In this document: positions 36,216-46,329 of the stretch, piece after piece
Numbering within the stretch: the first letter of the stretch is position 1
Layout: every line of letters starts with the position of its first letter
Notes under the pieces: generated by a model
Databases searched by the model: none
Told to the model about the DNA's origin: nothing
What the model saw: the letters and a program-made list of their open reading frames with translations, nothing else
Made by a program: the position numbers and the translations under genes
Assembly (NCBI GenBank): GCA_030530785.1
Contig: JAUMUJ010000001.1
Span: 1-64,000, forward strand
Reading direction: 5' to 3'
Origin: Moraxella sp.
GTDB taxonomy: Bacteria > Pseudomonadota > Gammaproteobacteria > Pseudomonadales > Moraxellaceae
Length of the DNA: 64,000 bases

Positions 36216-37043
36216 ATGTGGCAACGAATAAAAACAGCCATCGTTCTGGTGATTATCGTGGGGGTGGCGATGTTTGCCAGTAGCTCGCCAATGTTATTTT
36301 TGCCGTTGTTGATGGTGGGAGCGACCATTGCGTCCTATGAATGGACGAAACTTACCCCCAAAACTAACCCTGCATGGTTTATGGTGTTAGTGTTTGTCAT
36401 CACGTTGGCAAGTGTGCTGATGTCGTGGTCGCATCTTTGGTGGTGGGTGCTGTCTTGTGGGATTTGGCTTTTGGCAACCCGATGGGTGATGGTGTATCCT
36501 ACCCAAGAGATGTGGTACGGCAAACGGCTTTTTGTGATGGGTGTGATTATCCTAACGGCGAGCATGACTGCCATGTACAGCCTATGGCAAGTGTCGCCAT
36601 GGTGGCTCATGTATGTGTTTTTGCTTGTGTGGTGTGCCGACAGTGGGGCGTATTTTGTTGGGCGAAAGCTAGGCAAGCACAAACTTGCTCCCCACGTCTC
36701 CCCCAATAAATCCATAGAAGGGTTGATGGGGGGTGTCATGACGGCAAGCCTTGTGGCGATTGGTGTGGGCTTTGGCTTAAAGCTAGATACGGTGGCATTC
36801 ATCGCCTTTTTGGGGTTGTCGGGCTTGACGGTGTTGGCAAGTGTGCTTGGCGATTTGTTTGAATCCATGCTAAAACGTAGGGCAGATATTAAGGACTCTG
36901 GGACAATCCTACCAGGTCATGGCGGGGTGCTTGACCGCATTGACAGCTTATTATCTGCCACGCCTGTGTTTGCCTTTGGGGTGTGGGTGCTTGCGTACTT
37001 TGGAGTGTTGCCCACACTTGGCGAGTTAAAGGGAATTTTATGA
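36216..37043 (+). CDS. cdsA: Phosphatidate cytidylyltransferase
   Basis: Makes CDP-diacylglycerol, precursor of all phospholipids. 275 residues with about eight membrane helices and the C-terminal CdsA signature KRRADIKDSGTILPGHGG followed by VLDRIDSL. Its stop overlaps the dxr start (ATGA). Confidence 0.95.
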   Translation: MWQRIKTAIVLVIIVGVAMFASSSPMLFLPLLMVGATIASYEWTKLTPKTNPAWFMVLVFVITLASVLMSWSHLWWWVLSCGIWLLATRWVMVYPTQEMWYGKRLFVMGVIILTASMTAMYSLWQVSPWWLMYVFLLVWCADSGAYFVGRKLGKHKLAPHVSPNKSIEGLMGGVMTASLVAIGVGFGLKLDTVAFIAFLGLSGLTVLASVLGDLFESMLKRRADIKDSGTILPGHGGVLDRIDSLLSATPVFAFGVWVLAYFGVLPTLGELKGIL

Positions 37044-38245
37044 TGACAAAGATAACGATATTAGGAGCGACAGGCTCAATAGGCGACAGCACGCTTGATG
37101 TGGTGCGTCAGTCTGATTTGGGTGTTTATGCGTTGTCTGGGTTTGGTCGTTTGGATAAACTTTTTGATTTATGTGCAGAATTTCGCCCAAGTCGTGTGGC
37201 TGTTCCGTCTGATAAGGTGGACGAATTTGCCAGACGTTTACGGTCGGCAAATTTAACCGTTGATGTGGTGGGCGGTCAAGATGGTTTGGCGGACTTGGCA
37301 AGCGACACAGGGGCAGATAAGGTCGTGGCAGGGATTGTGGGGTCAGCAGGGCTAGGTTCTACACTGTCGGCGGTCAAGGCAGGACAAACGATACTGCTTG
37401 CCAACAAAGAAAGTCTTGTCATGGCAGGCGAGTTGGTCATGAATACCGCACGCACGCACACAGCGACCATTTTGCCCATTGACAGCGAGCATAATGCCAT
37501 TTTTCAATGCTTACCAAAGGCGGTGCAAGATGACAACACTGCCATTCATGATGGCAAATGGGGCATTAAAAAACTGTGGCTGACCGCCAGTGGTGGTGGA
37601 TTTTTGCACAAATCCTATGATGAGATGAAAAATGCCACAGTCGCCCAAGCCGTCAAACACCCCAACTGGAACATGGGGCAAAAAATCTCCATAGACAGTG
37701 CCACCATGATGAACAAAGGCTTGGAGCTGATTGAGGCCTGCCATTTATTTAACCTATCTGAAAGCCAAATTGACGTTGCCATTCACCCCCAAAGTATCAT
37801 ACATTCTATGGTGGAGTATGTGGACGGCTCTGTTTTGGCACAGCTTGGAGATCCTGATATGCGTACGCCCATCGCCCATGCACTGGCGTATCCTGAGCGT
37901 ATGGACAGTGGGGTTAAGCCCTTGAATTTATTTGACATATCCGCCTTGGAATTTATCCGCCCCGACAAAGACAAATTCAAATCGCTCAGTCTGGCACGCC
38001 ACGCCATACAGACAGGCTCTGGGGCGTGCATCGCTCTAAATGCGTCCAACGAAGTATTGGTGTCGGCATTTTTGGACGGTCACATTCGTCTGACCGACAT
38101 TGCTGACACGGTGGAGCGTGTGTTGCATGATGACGAGCTTGGGGCGGAATTTGGCAGGTGTTTTGATGAATTGGACGAGATTTTGGCATTGGATAGACGA
38201 GTGCGAGACAAGACGGGCGTTTATTTAAAAAAATTGACGAATTGA
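37040..38245 (+). CDS. dxr: 1-deoxy-D-xylulose-5-phosphate reductoisomerase
   Basis: Second enzyme of the MEP isoprenoid pathway. ~401 residues: NADPH-binding ITILGATGSIGDSTLDVVR at the start, ILLANKESLVMAGE, LPIDSEHNAIFQCL (substrate and metal), KHPNWNMGQKISIDSATMMN. Start may be 37040 or 37043 (two adjacent ATG codons). The frame continues upstream inside cdsA but without a homologous sequence. Confidence 0.96.
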   Translation: MMTKITILGATGSIGDSTLDVVRQSDLGVYALSGFGRLDKLFDLCAEFRPSRVAVPSDKVDEFARRLRSANLTVDVVGGQDGLADLASDTGADKVVAGIVGSAGLGSTLSAVKAGQTILLANKESLVMAGELVMNTARTHTATILPIDSEHNAIFQCLPKAVQDDNTAIHDGKWGIKKLWLTASGGGFLHKSYDEMKNATVAQAVKHPNWNMGQKISIDSATMMNKGLELIEACHLFNLSESQIDVAIHPQSIIHSMVEYVDGSVLAQLGDPDMRTPIAHALAYPERMDSGVKPLNLFDISALEFIRPDKDKFKSLSLARHAIQTGSGACIALNASNEVLVSAFLDGHIRLTDIADTVERVLHDDELGAEFGRCFDELDEILALDRRVRDKTGVYLKKLTN

Positions 38246-38255
38246 TTTAAATGTG

Positions 38256-38323
38256 GGGGCGAACACAGTCCCTACCAATCTATCCAAAGGTATGGTTAAT
38301 TAACAATGCCTAAAATTTGAACG
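38256..38323. repeat. Possible degenerate copy of a short interspersed repeat
   Basis: The dxr-rseP gap (38246-38366) holds GGGGGCGAACACAG and, ~50 bases on, TTAATTAACAATGCCTAAAA. A similar pair (GGGGCAAATG ... ATTGATTAACAGCACCTAA) occurs at 46269-46330. The match is partial and may be chance. No rseP promoter is obvious. Confidence 0.25.
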
Positions 38324-38366
38324 TGTATTTGGTAGCAAAATAAAAAATTAAGAGAATCTAAAAAGC

Positions 38367-39719
38367 ATGACCGCTTTGTATTTATTTTTATCCGCCATAC
38401 TGGTTCTCACACCTCTTGTTGCTTTGCATGAGTGGGGGCATTATGTTGTGGCAAGGCTGTGTGGGGTTAAAGTTTTGACCTATTCCATTGGCTTTGGCAA
38501 GCGTGTGTTTGGTTGGACAAGCCCAAAAACGGGTATAGACTATCGCATTTGTGCGATACCGCTTGGTGGGTATGTTAAGATGTTGGACGAGCGAGAAGGC
38601 GAAGTTCATGAGCATGAGCGACATTTGGCATTTAATCGTCAGCACCCTTTAAAGAAAATCGCCATCGTCATCGCAGGGCCTTTGATGAATTTTATCATCG
38701 CCATTGGGCTATTTTTTGTGCTGTTTTTACAGCCAAGTGAGCAGTTATCCACCAAAATCGGTCGCATTGTGGACGGCAGTCCTGCCCAAGCGAGCGGTCT
38801 TATGGTGGGCGAGACGATACACGCCATTGATGGTAAAAATACACCCACATGGGAGAGCATAAACTTCGCCTTAGCTGACCGCATGGGTGAGCGTGGGGCG
38901 GTTGTTGTGGCGACCGATAAGGGCGAGACATCGGTGGTCATTACAGATTTTATGCAGGGGGTGGACAAGGGTAAAGACCCACTGACCACGCTTGGCATTT
39001 TGCCTTGGCAACCCGTCATACCGCCTGTGATAGGTTTTTTGACCGATGATGGGGCGGGGGCGTTGATGGGCTTAAAAGTGGGCGACACCATCACGCACAT
39101 TGATGGTAGGACAGTTGATGATTGGCTGACGGCAACCGAAATTATCCAAAATAACCCCGAAAAATCGTTGACTTTTGGCATTGTCCGAGATGGTCAAAAT
39201 TTAGACATTAAGGTCATGCCCCGAGCTGTCAAGATGGGCAATCGCACGGTCGGACAAATCGGAGCAAGGGTTAAGGAGACGGACATCACCGTCCCCGATG
39301 ATTATAAGATGACCGTCCAGCATACACCCATGCAAGCTCTGTACAAATCCTTGATGAAAACCTACGATTTGTCTGTGATGACCATCAAATCCATCGGTAA
39401 GATGATGACAGGGCTGATTGGCATTGAAAACTTGTCAGGACCGATTACCATCGCCGAAGTGTCCAAAGACAGCATACAGATGGGTTTTTTGCAGGTTTTG
39501 TCCACTGCAGGGCTGATTAGCTTGTCGCTGGCAGTGCTAAATTTATTGCCAATCCCTGTGCTAGACGGTGGACATCTGGTGTTTTATGTGTATGAGTTGG
39601 TGGTGGGCAAACCGATGGGTGAGAATGTACAACTGGCAGGATTTAAGTTGGGCTTTATCTTGCTCATGTGTTTCATGGTGCTTGCCATTGGTAACGACAT
39701 CATGCGTATTTTTGGCTAG
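38367..39719 (+). CDS. rseP: Site-2 protease RseP
   Basis: Intramembrane zinc metalloprotease of the sigma-E-type envelope stress pathway, also clearing signal peptides. 450 residues: ALHEWGHYVVARLCGV (HExxH near residue 22), two PDZ domains (~125-200 and ~220-300), and the C-terminal NLLPIPVLDGGHLVFY with the third zinc ligand. Directly precedes bamA, the standard order. Confidence 0.96.
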   Translation: MTALYLFLSAILVLTPLVALHEWGHYVVARLCGVKVLTYSIGFGKRVFGWTSPKTGIDYRICAIPLGGYVKMLDEREGEVHEHERHLAFNRQHPLKKIAIVIAGPLMNFIIAIGLFFVLFLQPSEQLSTKIGRIVDGSPAQASGLMVGETIHAIDGKNTPTWESINFALADRMGERGAVVVATDKGETSVVITDFMQGVDKGKDPLTTLGILPWQPVIPPVIGFLTDDGAGALMGLKVGDTITHIDGRTVDDWLTATEIIQNNPEKSLTFGIVRDGQNLDIKVMPRAVKMGNRTVGQIGARVKETDITVPDDYKMTVQHTPMQALYKSLMKTYDLSVMTIKSIGKMMTGLIGIENLSGPITIAEVSKDSIQMGFLQVLSTAGLISLSLAVLNLLPIPVLDGGHLVFYVYELVVGKPMGENVQLAGFKLGFILLMCFMVLAIGNDIMRIFG

Positions 39720-39838
39720 TTGGTTGTTTGTTCATCAAAAATACAAAAAATTTAACAAAAATGCCGTTTAACACTTGCCAAAATGAACTTTTTGGCTTAA
39801 TTTAACATCATTTTCACAAAAATACTTGGAAAACATCT

Positions 39839-42244
39839 ATGTTGTATCATTCTGTTTCTAAATTTGTACAAAAAACAATCACAATTTCCGTGCTGTCTGC
39901 CCTGTCCGCAGGAGCGTATGCCACGACCTTTGTGGCGGACAGCATTGATTTTGTGGGGCTTAGTCGGGTAACGCCCGAGAGCTTGCAGGTGGTGTTACCC
40001 ATCAGTGAAGGGCAGAGTGTCAGCGATGAGATGCTTGCTCGTAGCATTGAGGCTTTGTATGCTACCGAGCAGTTTAGCAATGTACAAGCAGACGTGTCGG
40101 GCGGTAAACTCATCTATCATCTGACCGAGCGTCCCACCATTGCCGAGATTAATTTTACGGGCAATAAACTTATTCCCAAAGATGGTTTGGAGCAAGGTCT
40201 AAAAAGCACAGGCTTGGTCAAAGGGGGGGTGCTAAAACAAGCCACCATAAAAATGCTAGAAAGCGAGCTTGAAAATCAGTACATCTCACAAGGTTATTAT
40301 AACAGCGACATAGAAGTTACCCAAACGGTTCTTGATGGTAATCGGGTTAAGTTGGATTTAAAATTTATTGAGGGCAAACCTGCCAAAGTGGTGGACATTA
40401 ACCTGATTGGCAATCATCACTTTAAAGATAAGGATTTAAAAAGTGAGATTGCCCTAAAAGACAGTAAAATCAACCCGTTATCCCGAGCTGACCGTTATAG
40501 CCAAGAAAAATTAAATGCCAGCCTTGAAGCGATAAAAGCCAAATATTTAAATGACGGTTTTGTGCGTTTTAGTGTGGATAATGCCACCTTAAACATTGAT
40601 GAAGACAAACAAAAGGTCTTTATTGAAGTGAGCATGACCGAAGGCGACCAATATAGGTTTGGTAAAATCCAGTTTTTGGGCAGTCCCACTTACCAGACCG
40701 ATGAGTTAAACAGTTTGGTGAAGTTTACCGAAGGTAAGGTGTATTCGCAAAGCCTGCTTGATGAAACCACGTCTGCCATCACCCAAAAATTTGGTGATGA
40801 TGGTTATTATTATGCCCAAATCCGTCCCATCAGTCGCATTAACGACATGACACACACGGTGGACATTGATTATTATATAGACCCTGTGCGTCCCGTGTAT
40901 GTACGCCGTATTAACTTTACGGGTAATGTTAAGACCAAAGATGAAGTATTACGCCGTGAAATGCGTCAGCTAGAAGGGGCGTTGGCATCTAACCAAAAAA
41001 TCCAGCTGTCTCGTGTGCGTCTTATGAGAACGGGCTTTTTTAAAGACGTAAAATTAGACGTCAAACCTGTGCCAAACAGTCCCGACCAAGTGGACATCAC
41101 CTATGCTGTAGAAGAGCAACCATCGGGGTCATCTACCATCGCCGCAGGTTATTCCCAAAGCGGGGGTGTTACTTTTCAGGCGGATTTGTCGCAGTCTAAC
41201 TTTATGGGGACAGGCAATCGTGTAACCACGTCTTTTACTCGCTCTGAAACCCGTGAAACTTATAGTTTGGGCATGACTGATCCTTATTTTACGGTCAATG
41301 GTGTCTCCCAAAGTGTCAGTGCCTATTATCGTAAGACCAAGTATGATAATAAAAACATCTCCAACTATGTGCTAGACTCCTATGGTGGCTCACTCATTTA
41401 TGGTTATCCCATCAATGAAAACCAACGCCTATCAGGAGGGCTGACCCTTGACAGCACAAAAGTGCGTGGCGGACCTTATATGGGTATCATTAACGTCAAG
41501 CAACTGATGGAAGACGATGGTATAGCGGACATCAGTAATGATGGGGCAAGTTTTTCTAATCGTTACAACACTTATGGCGGGATATTGGGTTGGAGTTATT
41601 CTAACCTTGATAAGCCTGTGTTTCCCACTAAGGGCATGAGTCATAACGTGGATTTAACCTTAGGTTTTGGCGACCACACTTACCAAAAGGCGGTTTATCG
41701 GGGTAATGCTTATTTGCCCATTTGGAAAGGTACAGTTTTGCGGGGTTGGACAAAGCTGGGCTATGGTAATGATTTGCCGTTTTATGAAAACTTCTATGCA
41801 GGTGGTTATGGCTCGGTACGTGGCTATGAAGCGTCCACGTTAGGCCCACAGTCGCAGGCTTACACCTACCTAAAAAATGGCAGACGCACCGTGCGTGGCG
41901 AAGAAGTGGGCGGTAATGCTTTGGTTACTTTTGGGGCGGAGTTGATTTTACCCGTGCCGTTTAAGGGCGACTGGGCAAATCAAGTGCGTCCTGTGGTGTT
42001 TTTTGATGCAGGTCAAGTATATGACACCAATAAGCTGGGCGATGAGACGGTTAATGTGCTTGATGTATCAGACAGTACGCTTGCTTACCTACAAAAAGAC
42101 AGCGAGCTTCGTTATAGCGTGGGAGCGGGCGTTACTTGGTACACACCAATCGGGCCTATTTCCATCAGCTATGCCAACCCACTTAATGATAAAAGTGGCG
42201 ATAAAACCGAAAAAATCCAATTTCAAATCGGCAGTGTATTTTAA
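39839..42244 (+). CDS. bamA: Outer-membrane protein assembly factor BamA
   Basis: Essential Omp85 insertase. 801 residues: signal peptide (1-28, ending SAGAYA), five POTRA domains (~30-430), then a 16-strand barrel with the VRGYEAST loop (strand-exchange VRGF/Y motif) and C-terminal Phe (IQFQIGSVF). Barrel strands show typical aromatic girdles. The stop overlaps the lpxD start (TAATG). skp/ompH, which usually lies between the two, is missing. Confidence 0.97.
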   Translation: MLYHSVSKFVQKTITISVLSALSAGAYATTFVADSIDFVGLSRVTPESLQVVLPISEGQSVSDEMLARSIEALYATEQFSNVQADVSGGKLIYHLTERPTIAEINFTGNKLIPKDGLEQGLKSTGLVKGGVLKQATIKMLESELENQYISQGYYNSDIEVTQTVLDGNRVKLDLKFIEGKPAKVVDINLIGNHHFKDKDLKSEIALKDSKINPLSRADRYSQEKLNASLEAIKAKYLNDGFVRFSVDNATLNIDEDKQKVFIEVSMTEGDQYRFGKIQFLGSPTYQTDELNSLVKFTEGKVYSQSLLDETTSAITQKFGDDGYYYAQIRPISRINDMTHTVDIDYYIDPVRPVYVRRINFTGNVKTKDEVLRREMRQLEGALASNQKIQLSRVRLMRTGFFKDVKLDVKPVPNSPDQVDITYAVEEQPSGSSTIAAGYSQSGGVTFQADLSQSNFMGTGNRVTTSFTRSETRETYSLGMTDPYFTVNGVSQSVSAYYRKTKYDNKNISNYVLDSYGGSLIYGYPINENQRLSGGLTLDSTKVRGGPYMGIINVKQLMEDDGIADISNDGASFSNRYNTYGGILGWSYSNLDKPVFPTKGMSHNVDLTLGFGDHTYQKAVYRGNAYLPIWKGTVLRGWTKLGYGNDLPFYENFYAGGYGSVRGYEASTLGPQSQAYTYLKNGRRTVRGEEVGGNALVTFGAELILPVPFKGDWANQVRPVVFFDAGQVYDTNKLGDETVNVLDVSDSTLAYLQKDSELRYSVGAGVTWYTPIGPISISYANPLNDKSGDKTEKIQFQIGSVF

Positions 42245-43209
42245 TGATAAGTGTTAAACAGCTCATACAAGCCATTGAGCAAACCCAAGCGGTCATCAAT
42301 AAAGACGACCTAAACCCTTTGGTATCGGTATCTGGTGTGGCAAATTTGGTGGACGCTGATGGCGATGGTTTGGCGTTTTTATCTGATGATAAATATCTGT
42401 CAGATTTGCCAAAAACCCAAGCAGGTGCGGTGCTGATTTCCCAAAAATTTATGGATAAAGTGGACGAGCTTGCCTTAACCAAACCGCCTGTATTCATCAT
42501 CGTTAAAGATGCTTATTTGGCGTATGCGTCTGTCAGTGGTTTGTTTGCTTATCGGACAAATGCGGGCATTCACCCCACAGCCGTCATTGCTCCGACCGCC
42601 AAAATTGGCAAAAATCCCACCATCGGGGCGTATGCGGTGATTGGTGATTTTGTGGTGATTGGCGATGACTGCCAAATCAGCTCTCATGTGGTCATTCATC
42701 ATCATTGTGTGGTGGGCGATGACGTGCAGATTCATGCTCATGCAAGCATTGGGGCAGAGGGTTTTGGTTTTGCACCAAAGGTGAGTAAATCGGGTGTTGC
42801 TTGGCAAAAAATCCATCAGCTTGGACGTGTCATCATTGGTAATCGGGTGCGTGTTGGAGCAAATACTTGCATAGACCGTGGGGCGATGGGCGATACCGTG
42901 ATAGGCGATGATGTCATCATTGATAACTTGGTGCAAATCGCTCATAATGTTCACATTGGACATGGAACGGCAATTGCATCAAAGACAGGCATTGCAGGCA
43001 GTACACACATCGGAGCAAACTGCATTATCGCAGGTGGGGTAGGCATTGCAGGGCATTTGACCATTTGTGATGGCGTTACATTAACGGGCATGGCGATGGT
43101 AACAGGCTCTATCCATCAGGCAGGTTCGTATTCATCAGGCACATCACTCATGCCATCTCATGATTGGCGTAGAGCGGTGGTAAAGTTTCGCCAATCGGGG
43201 CGAAAATAA
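42244..43209 (+). CDS. lpxD: UDP-3-O-acylglucosamine N-acyltransferase
   Basis: Third step of lipid A synthesis. 321 residues: an N-terminal uridine-binding domain (~1-100) then a left-handed parallel beta-helix of hexapeptide repeats (TAVIAPTAKIGKNPTIGAY onward) with catalytic His region IAHNVHIGHGTAIAS. Translationally coupled to bamA by a one-base overlap. Confidence 0.95.
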   Translation: MISVKQLIQAIEQTQAVINKDDLNPLVSVSGVANLVDADGDGLAFLSDDKYLSDLPKTQAGAVLISQKFMDKVDELALTKPPVFIIVKDAYLAYASVSGLFAYRTNAGIHPTAVIAPTAKIGKNPTIGAYAVIGDFVVIGDDCQISSHVVIHHHCVVGDDVQIHAHASIGAEGFGFAPKVSKSGVAWQKIHQLGRVIIGNRVRVGANTCIDRGAMGDTVIGDDVIIDNLVQIAHNVHIGHGTAIASKTGIAGSTHIGANCIIAGGVGIAGHLTICDGVTLTGMAMVTGSIHQAGSYSSGTSLMPSHDWRRAVVKFRQSGRK

Positions 43210-43227
43210 TTTTTTGGAAAACACATT

Positions 43228-43749
43228 ATGACAAATTCAACCTTAGATTTAGACTTAATGACCGATGACGACCACGCACGTTTGACTGCTCAAAATTTGA
43301 CCTTGCCTTTTCGTTATGACATCATCAAACGCTATTTGCCCCATCGTTATCCGTTTATGCTCATTGACCGTGTAACGGCGGTGTCGGCAGATAATTGGAT
43401 TACAGGCTATAAAAACATCACGATTAATGAAGAGCTGTTTAACGGACATTTTCCTGATAATCCCATCATGCCTGGCGTTTTGATGGTGGAAGCGATGGCA
43501 CAGCTTTCGGGGATTTTGGGTTTTGTCAGTGCAGGACAATCGTCCGAAGACGGCTATCTGTATTTGTTTGCAGGGGTGGATAAAGTCCGCTTTAAAAAGT
43601 TGGTCAGCACAGGCGACACGCTGGTCATTCGCTCAAAACTTGCCACTGCCAAGCGTGAAATTTATAAATTTGAATGCACCGCCCATGTGGATGGGAAATT
43701 GGCGTGCAGTGCTGAGATTATGATTGCTCGCCAAAAGGTGAGCGTATGA
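43228..43749 (+). CDS. fabZ: 3-hydroxyacyl-ACP dehydratase FabZ
   Basis: Dehydrates 3-hydroxyacyl-ACP in fatty-acid elongation. 173 residues with hot-dog fold motifs HRYPFMLIDRV (catalytic His) and NGHFPDNPIMPGVLMVEAMA (catalytic Glu). The N-terminal ~25 residues are a longer extension than in E. coli. Its stop overlaps the lpxA start (ATGA-type), and it balances lipid A against phospholipid supply. Confidence 0.95.
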   Translation: MTNSTLDLDLMTDDDHARLTAQNLTLPFRYDIIKRYLPHRYPFMLIDRVTAVSADNWITGYKNITINEELFNGHFPDNPIMPGVLMVEAMAQLSGILGFVSAGQSSEDGYLYLFAGVDKVRFKKLVSTGDTLVIRSKLATAKREIYKFECTAHVDGKLACSAEIMIARQKVSV

Positions 43750-44519
43750 GTATCCACCCAACCGCCATCATAGACCCCAGTGCTGTGATAGACCCGACCG
43801 CCATCATTGGGGCGTATTGTGTCATCGGTAAAAACAGCACCATTGGTGAGCATACTGTCCTAAAATCGCACGTCATCATCGGGGATAACACCACCATCGG
43901 TAAACGCAATGAGATTTATCAGTTTGCCAGTGTCGGCGAAAACCCACAAGATTTAAAATTTAAAGGTGAGACCACTTATCTGGAAGTGGGCGATGATAAC
44001 CGCATTCGAGAATCTTGCACCATTCATCGGGGGACGGCAGATGGTGGTGGTTTGACCAAGATTGGTAACCATAATCTGTTGATGGTCAATACACACATCG
44101 CTCACGACTGTATGGTGGGCGACCATAATATTTTTGCCAATAATGTCGGTGTGGCAGGTCATGCTCATGTCGGCAATCACATCATCATCGGTGGTCAGTC
44201 GGGCGTTCATCAGTTTTGTCGGATTGATGATTATGCCATGATTGGTGGGGCAAGTTTGGTGTTAAAGGACGTTTGTGCCTTTGTAATGGTGTCGGGCAAT
44301 CCCACAAAAACGCACGGCATCAACAAAGAAGGCATGAGACGAAAAGGTTGGAGTGCTCAGACGATTGCCACCTTAGATAAGGCGTATCGCCTAGTGTTTC
44401 GTAGTGGCTTGGTTAAAGATGAAGCCATCTCTCGTTTGGCAGAATTGGTGGCAGATGAGCCAAAAGTAGAGCTATTTATCCAGTCTTTACAAAACAGTCG
44501 GCGGGGTCTTATCCGATAG
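43746..44519 (+). CDS. lpxA: UDP-GlcNAc acyltransferase
   Basis: First committed step of lipid A synthesis. 257 residues: beta-helix of hexapeptide repeats from HPTAIIDPSAVIDPTAIIG, the catalytic His in NTHIAHDCMVGDHN, and a C-terminal helical domain ending NSRRGLIR. Last gene of the envelope cluster; lpxB is elsewhere in the window. Confidence 0.96.
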   Translation: MSIHPTAIIDPSAVIDPTAIIGAYCVIGKNSTIGEHTVLKSHVIIGDNTTIGKRNEIYQFASVGENPQDLKFKGETTYLEVGDDNRIRESCTIHRGTADGGGLTKIGNHNLLMVNTHIAHDCMVGDHNIFANNVGVAGHAHVGNHIIIGGQSGVHQFCRIDDYAMIGGASLVLKDVCAFVMVSGNPTKTHGINKEGMRRKGWSAQTIATLDKAYRLVFRSGLVKDEAISRLAELVADEPKVELFIQSLQNSRRGLIR

Positions 44520-44553
44520 TTTGTTTATCATGATATAATTTTAAGGAGATAAT

Positions 44554-46062
44554 ATGTCCACACAGCGAGAGAGTTGGTCGGCACGTTCTGGCTTTATTTT
44601 GGCTGCCATCGGTTCAGCGGTCGGATTGGGTAATATTTGGCGATTTCCCTATGTGTCTTATGAAAATGGCGGTGGGGCGTTTTTCTTGCCTTATCTTGTT
44701 GCTTTGGCAACGGCAGGCTTTCCTTTGCTGTTTTTGGATTATGTGGTGGGTCAAAAATACAAAGGAGCTCCACCCACCGCCTATCGGCGTATGATAAAAT
44801 CCCAAGAGATTGTCGGTTGGTGGCAGGTGCTTGTGTGTACCGTCATTGGCGTTTATTATGCGTCCGTGCTGTCGTGGGCAGGTCAATACACGCTGTATGC
44901 TTTTGGGCAACAATGGGGCGATGACCCACAGGATTTTTTCTTTAACCATTATCTGCAAAATGGCTCTGGGTTGGATTTTGGGGTCGTGCCTAGCTTATTT
45001 GTGGGCATGGTCATCGTGTGGGCGTTGGTGCTGTTTATCATGTATGGTGGCATCAGAAAGGGTGTGGAGCTTGCCAACAAAATCTGCATTCCGCTATTGG
45101 TGGTCATGTTCGCCGTCATGGTGTTTAAGGCGATTCAGTTGGAAGGTGCGGTGGCAGGGCTAAATGCCTTTTTTAGCCCCAACTGGGAAAGAATGACCGA
45201 CCCCAAAGTGTGGCTGTCTGCTTATGGACACGTTTTTTTCTCCATGTCCATCGGCTTTGGGATTATGGTAACTTATTCATCTTATCTAAAACGCAATGCC
45301 AATTTAACAGGTTCTGGGCTTGTGGTGGGCTTTGCTAACTCATCGTTTGAAGTGATGGCGGGTATCGGGATTTTTTCGGTGCTGGGTTTTATGGCGACCC
45401 AATCAGGCGTACCTGTGTCAGACGTGGTGTCAGGTAGTATTGGTTTGGCATTCATTGCTTTTCCAAAAATCATCTCCACAATGGGTTCGGCAGGCACACT
45501 CATTGGCGTGCTGTTCTTTGGCTCACTATTTGTGGCGGGGGTTACGTCCATGGCAAGTATCCTACAAGTACCCATCTCTGCCGTTAAAGATAAATTTGGC
45601 TGGTCGCACAAAAAAGCGGTCGGTGTGGTCGGTGGTGTATCGGCTGTGGTCTCGTTGGTTTTATTTTCCACCAAAACAGCGATTACTTTTGTGGACGTGA
45701 TTGACCATTTTGCCAACAACATCGGCATTGTCTTTGGGGCGATTTTATCCATCATTTGGGTAACGTGGTTTAACCGTCCCATCATGGATAAGCTGGTCGC
45801 TCACATTAACGCCATTTCTAGCATCAAAGTGGGCAAGGTCTGGGTGTTTATGCTGACCACCATCACACCCATCTCATTGATGGTAACGTTGGGGTTGAGT
45901 GTGTTTACATTGGTCAAAGACGGCTATGACAGTTATGATTTGGTAACTCAGCTTGTCTTTGGTTGGGGCGTGGTGGCAATTTTTGCCTTAGGTTCGTTTT
46001 TATTGACCAAAGCTCCCGCCCATGCCTCTCATCACGAACACAAAACAGGAGAAAATTCATGA
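44554..46062 (+). CDS. NSS-family sodium-dependent transporter (MetP-like)
   Basis: A 502-residue neurotransmitter:sodium symporter. Helix 1 carries the family motif AIGSAVGLGNIWRFPYVSYE with the unwound Na+ site, and about 12 helices follow (e.g. HVFFSMSIGFGIMVTYSSYL, helix 6-region). The small gene that overlaps its end marks it as the MetP type, known for methionine and alanine uptake in Corynebacterium. Own ribosome site (AAGGAG at 44542). Substrate here is inferred. Confidence 0.9.
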   Translation: MSTQRESWSARSGFILAAIGSAVGLGNIWRFPYVSYENGGGAFFLPYLVALATAGFPLLFLDYVVGQKYKGAPPTAYRRMIKSQEIVGWWQVLVCTVIGVYYASVLSWAGQYTLYAFGQQWGDDPQDFFFNHYLQNGSGLDFGVVPSLFVGMVIVWALVLFIMYGGIRKGVELANKICIPLLVVMFAVMVFKAIQLEGAVAGLNAFFSPNWERMTDPKVWLSAYGHVFFSMSIGFGIMVTYSSYLKRNANLTGSGLVVGFANSSFEVMAGIGIFSVLGFMATQSGVPVSDVVSGSIGLAFIAFPKIISTMGSAGTLIGVLFFGSLFVAGVTSMASILQVPISAVKDKFGWSHKKAVGVVGGVSAVVSLVLFSTKTAITFVDVIDHFANNIGIVFGAILSIIWVTWFNRPIMDKLVAHINAISSIKVGKVWVFMLTTITPISLMVTLGLSVFTLVKDGYDSYDLVTQLVFGWGVVAIFALGSFLLTKAPAHASHHEHKTGENS

Positions 46063-46187
46063 ATGGCACAGCATTGATTGTAATGATGGTAGCTCTTGTG
46101 GCAATCTGGGGTGGGCTGATTTTGTCAGCCATTCATCTGGTCAAAAACCCTGACATTGACATGGATAAAGTCCCAAGCGACCATTAA
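46059..46187 (+). CDS. MetS-like small subunit of NSS transporter
   Basis: A 42-residue protein with a single N-terminal membrane helix (TALIVMMVALVAIWGGLILS) and an acidic tail (NPDIDMDKVPSDH). It matches the small MetS subunit that is required with MetP. Its ATG overlaps the transporter stop (ATGA), and GGAG lies upstream. Easily missed because of its size. Confidence 0.88.
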   Translation: MNGTALIVMMVALVAIWGGLILSAIHLVKNPDIDMDKVPSDH

Positions 46188-46191
46188 AAAC

Positions 46192-46221
46192 AAAACGGCA
46201 ATGATAAGTTGCCGTTTTTTT
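46192..46221 (+). terminator. Terminator after the NSS operon
   Basis: AAAACGGCAA pairs with TTGCCGTTTT around TGATAAG, followed by T7, five bases after the small subunit stop. Confidence 0.88.
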
Positions 46222-46268
46222 ATAAAATTTGAATGTCTTGGGTATGCCCAAAAATAAACGCTCTATGA

Positions 46269-46290
46269 CGGGGCAAATGTCATTTACCCC
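46269..46290. repeat. REP-like palindrome
   Basis: GGGGCAAATG/CATTTACCCC around T. Similar in sequence, with compensating changes, to the palindrome at 35411-35430. It sits between two convergent terminators, with no other feature in 46222-46329. Confidence 0.35.
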
Positions 46291-46329
46291 ATAAATTCAG
46301 ATTGATTAACAGCACCTAATTTTAAAACA

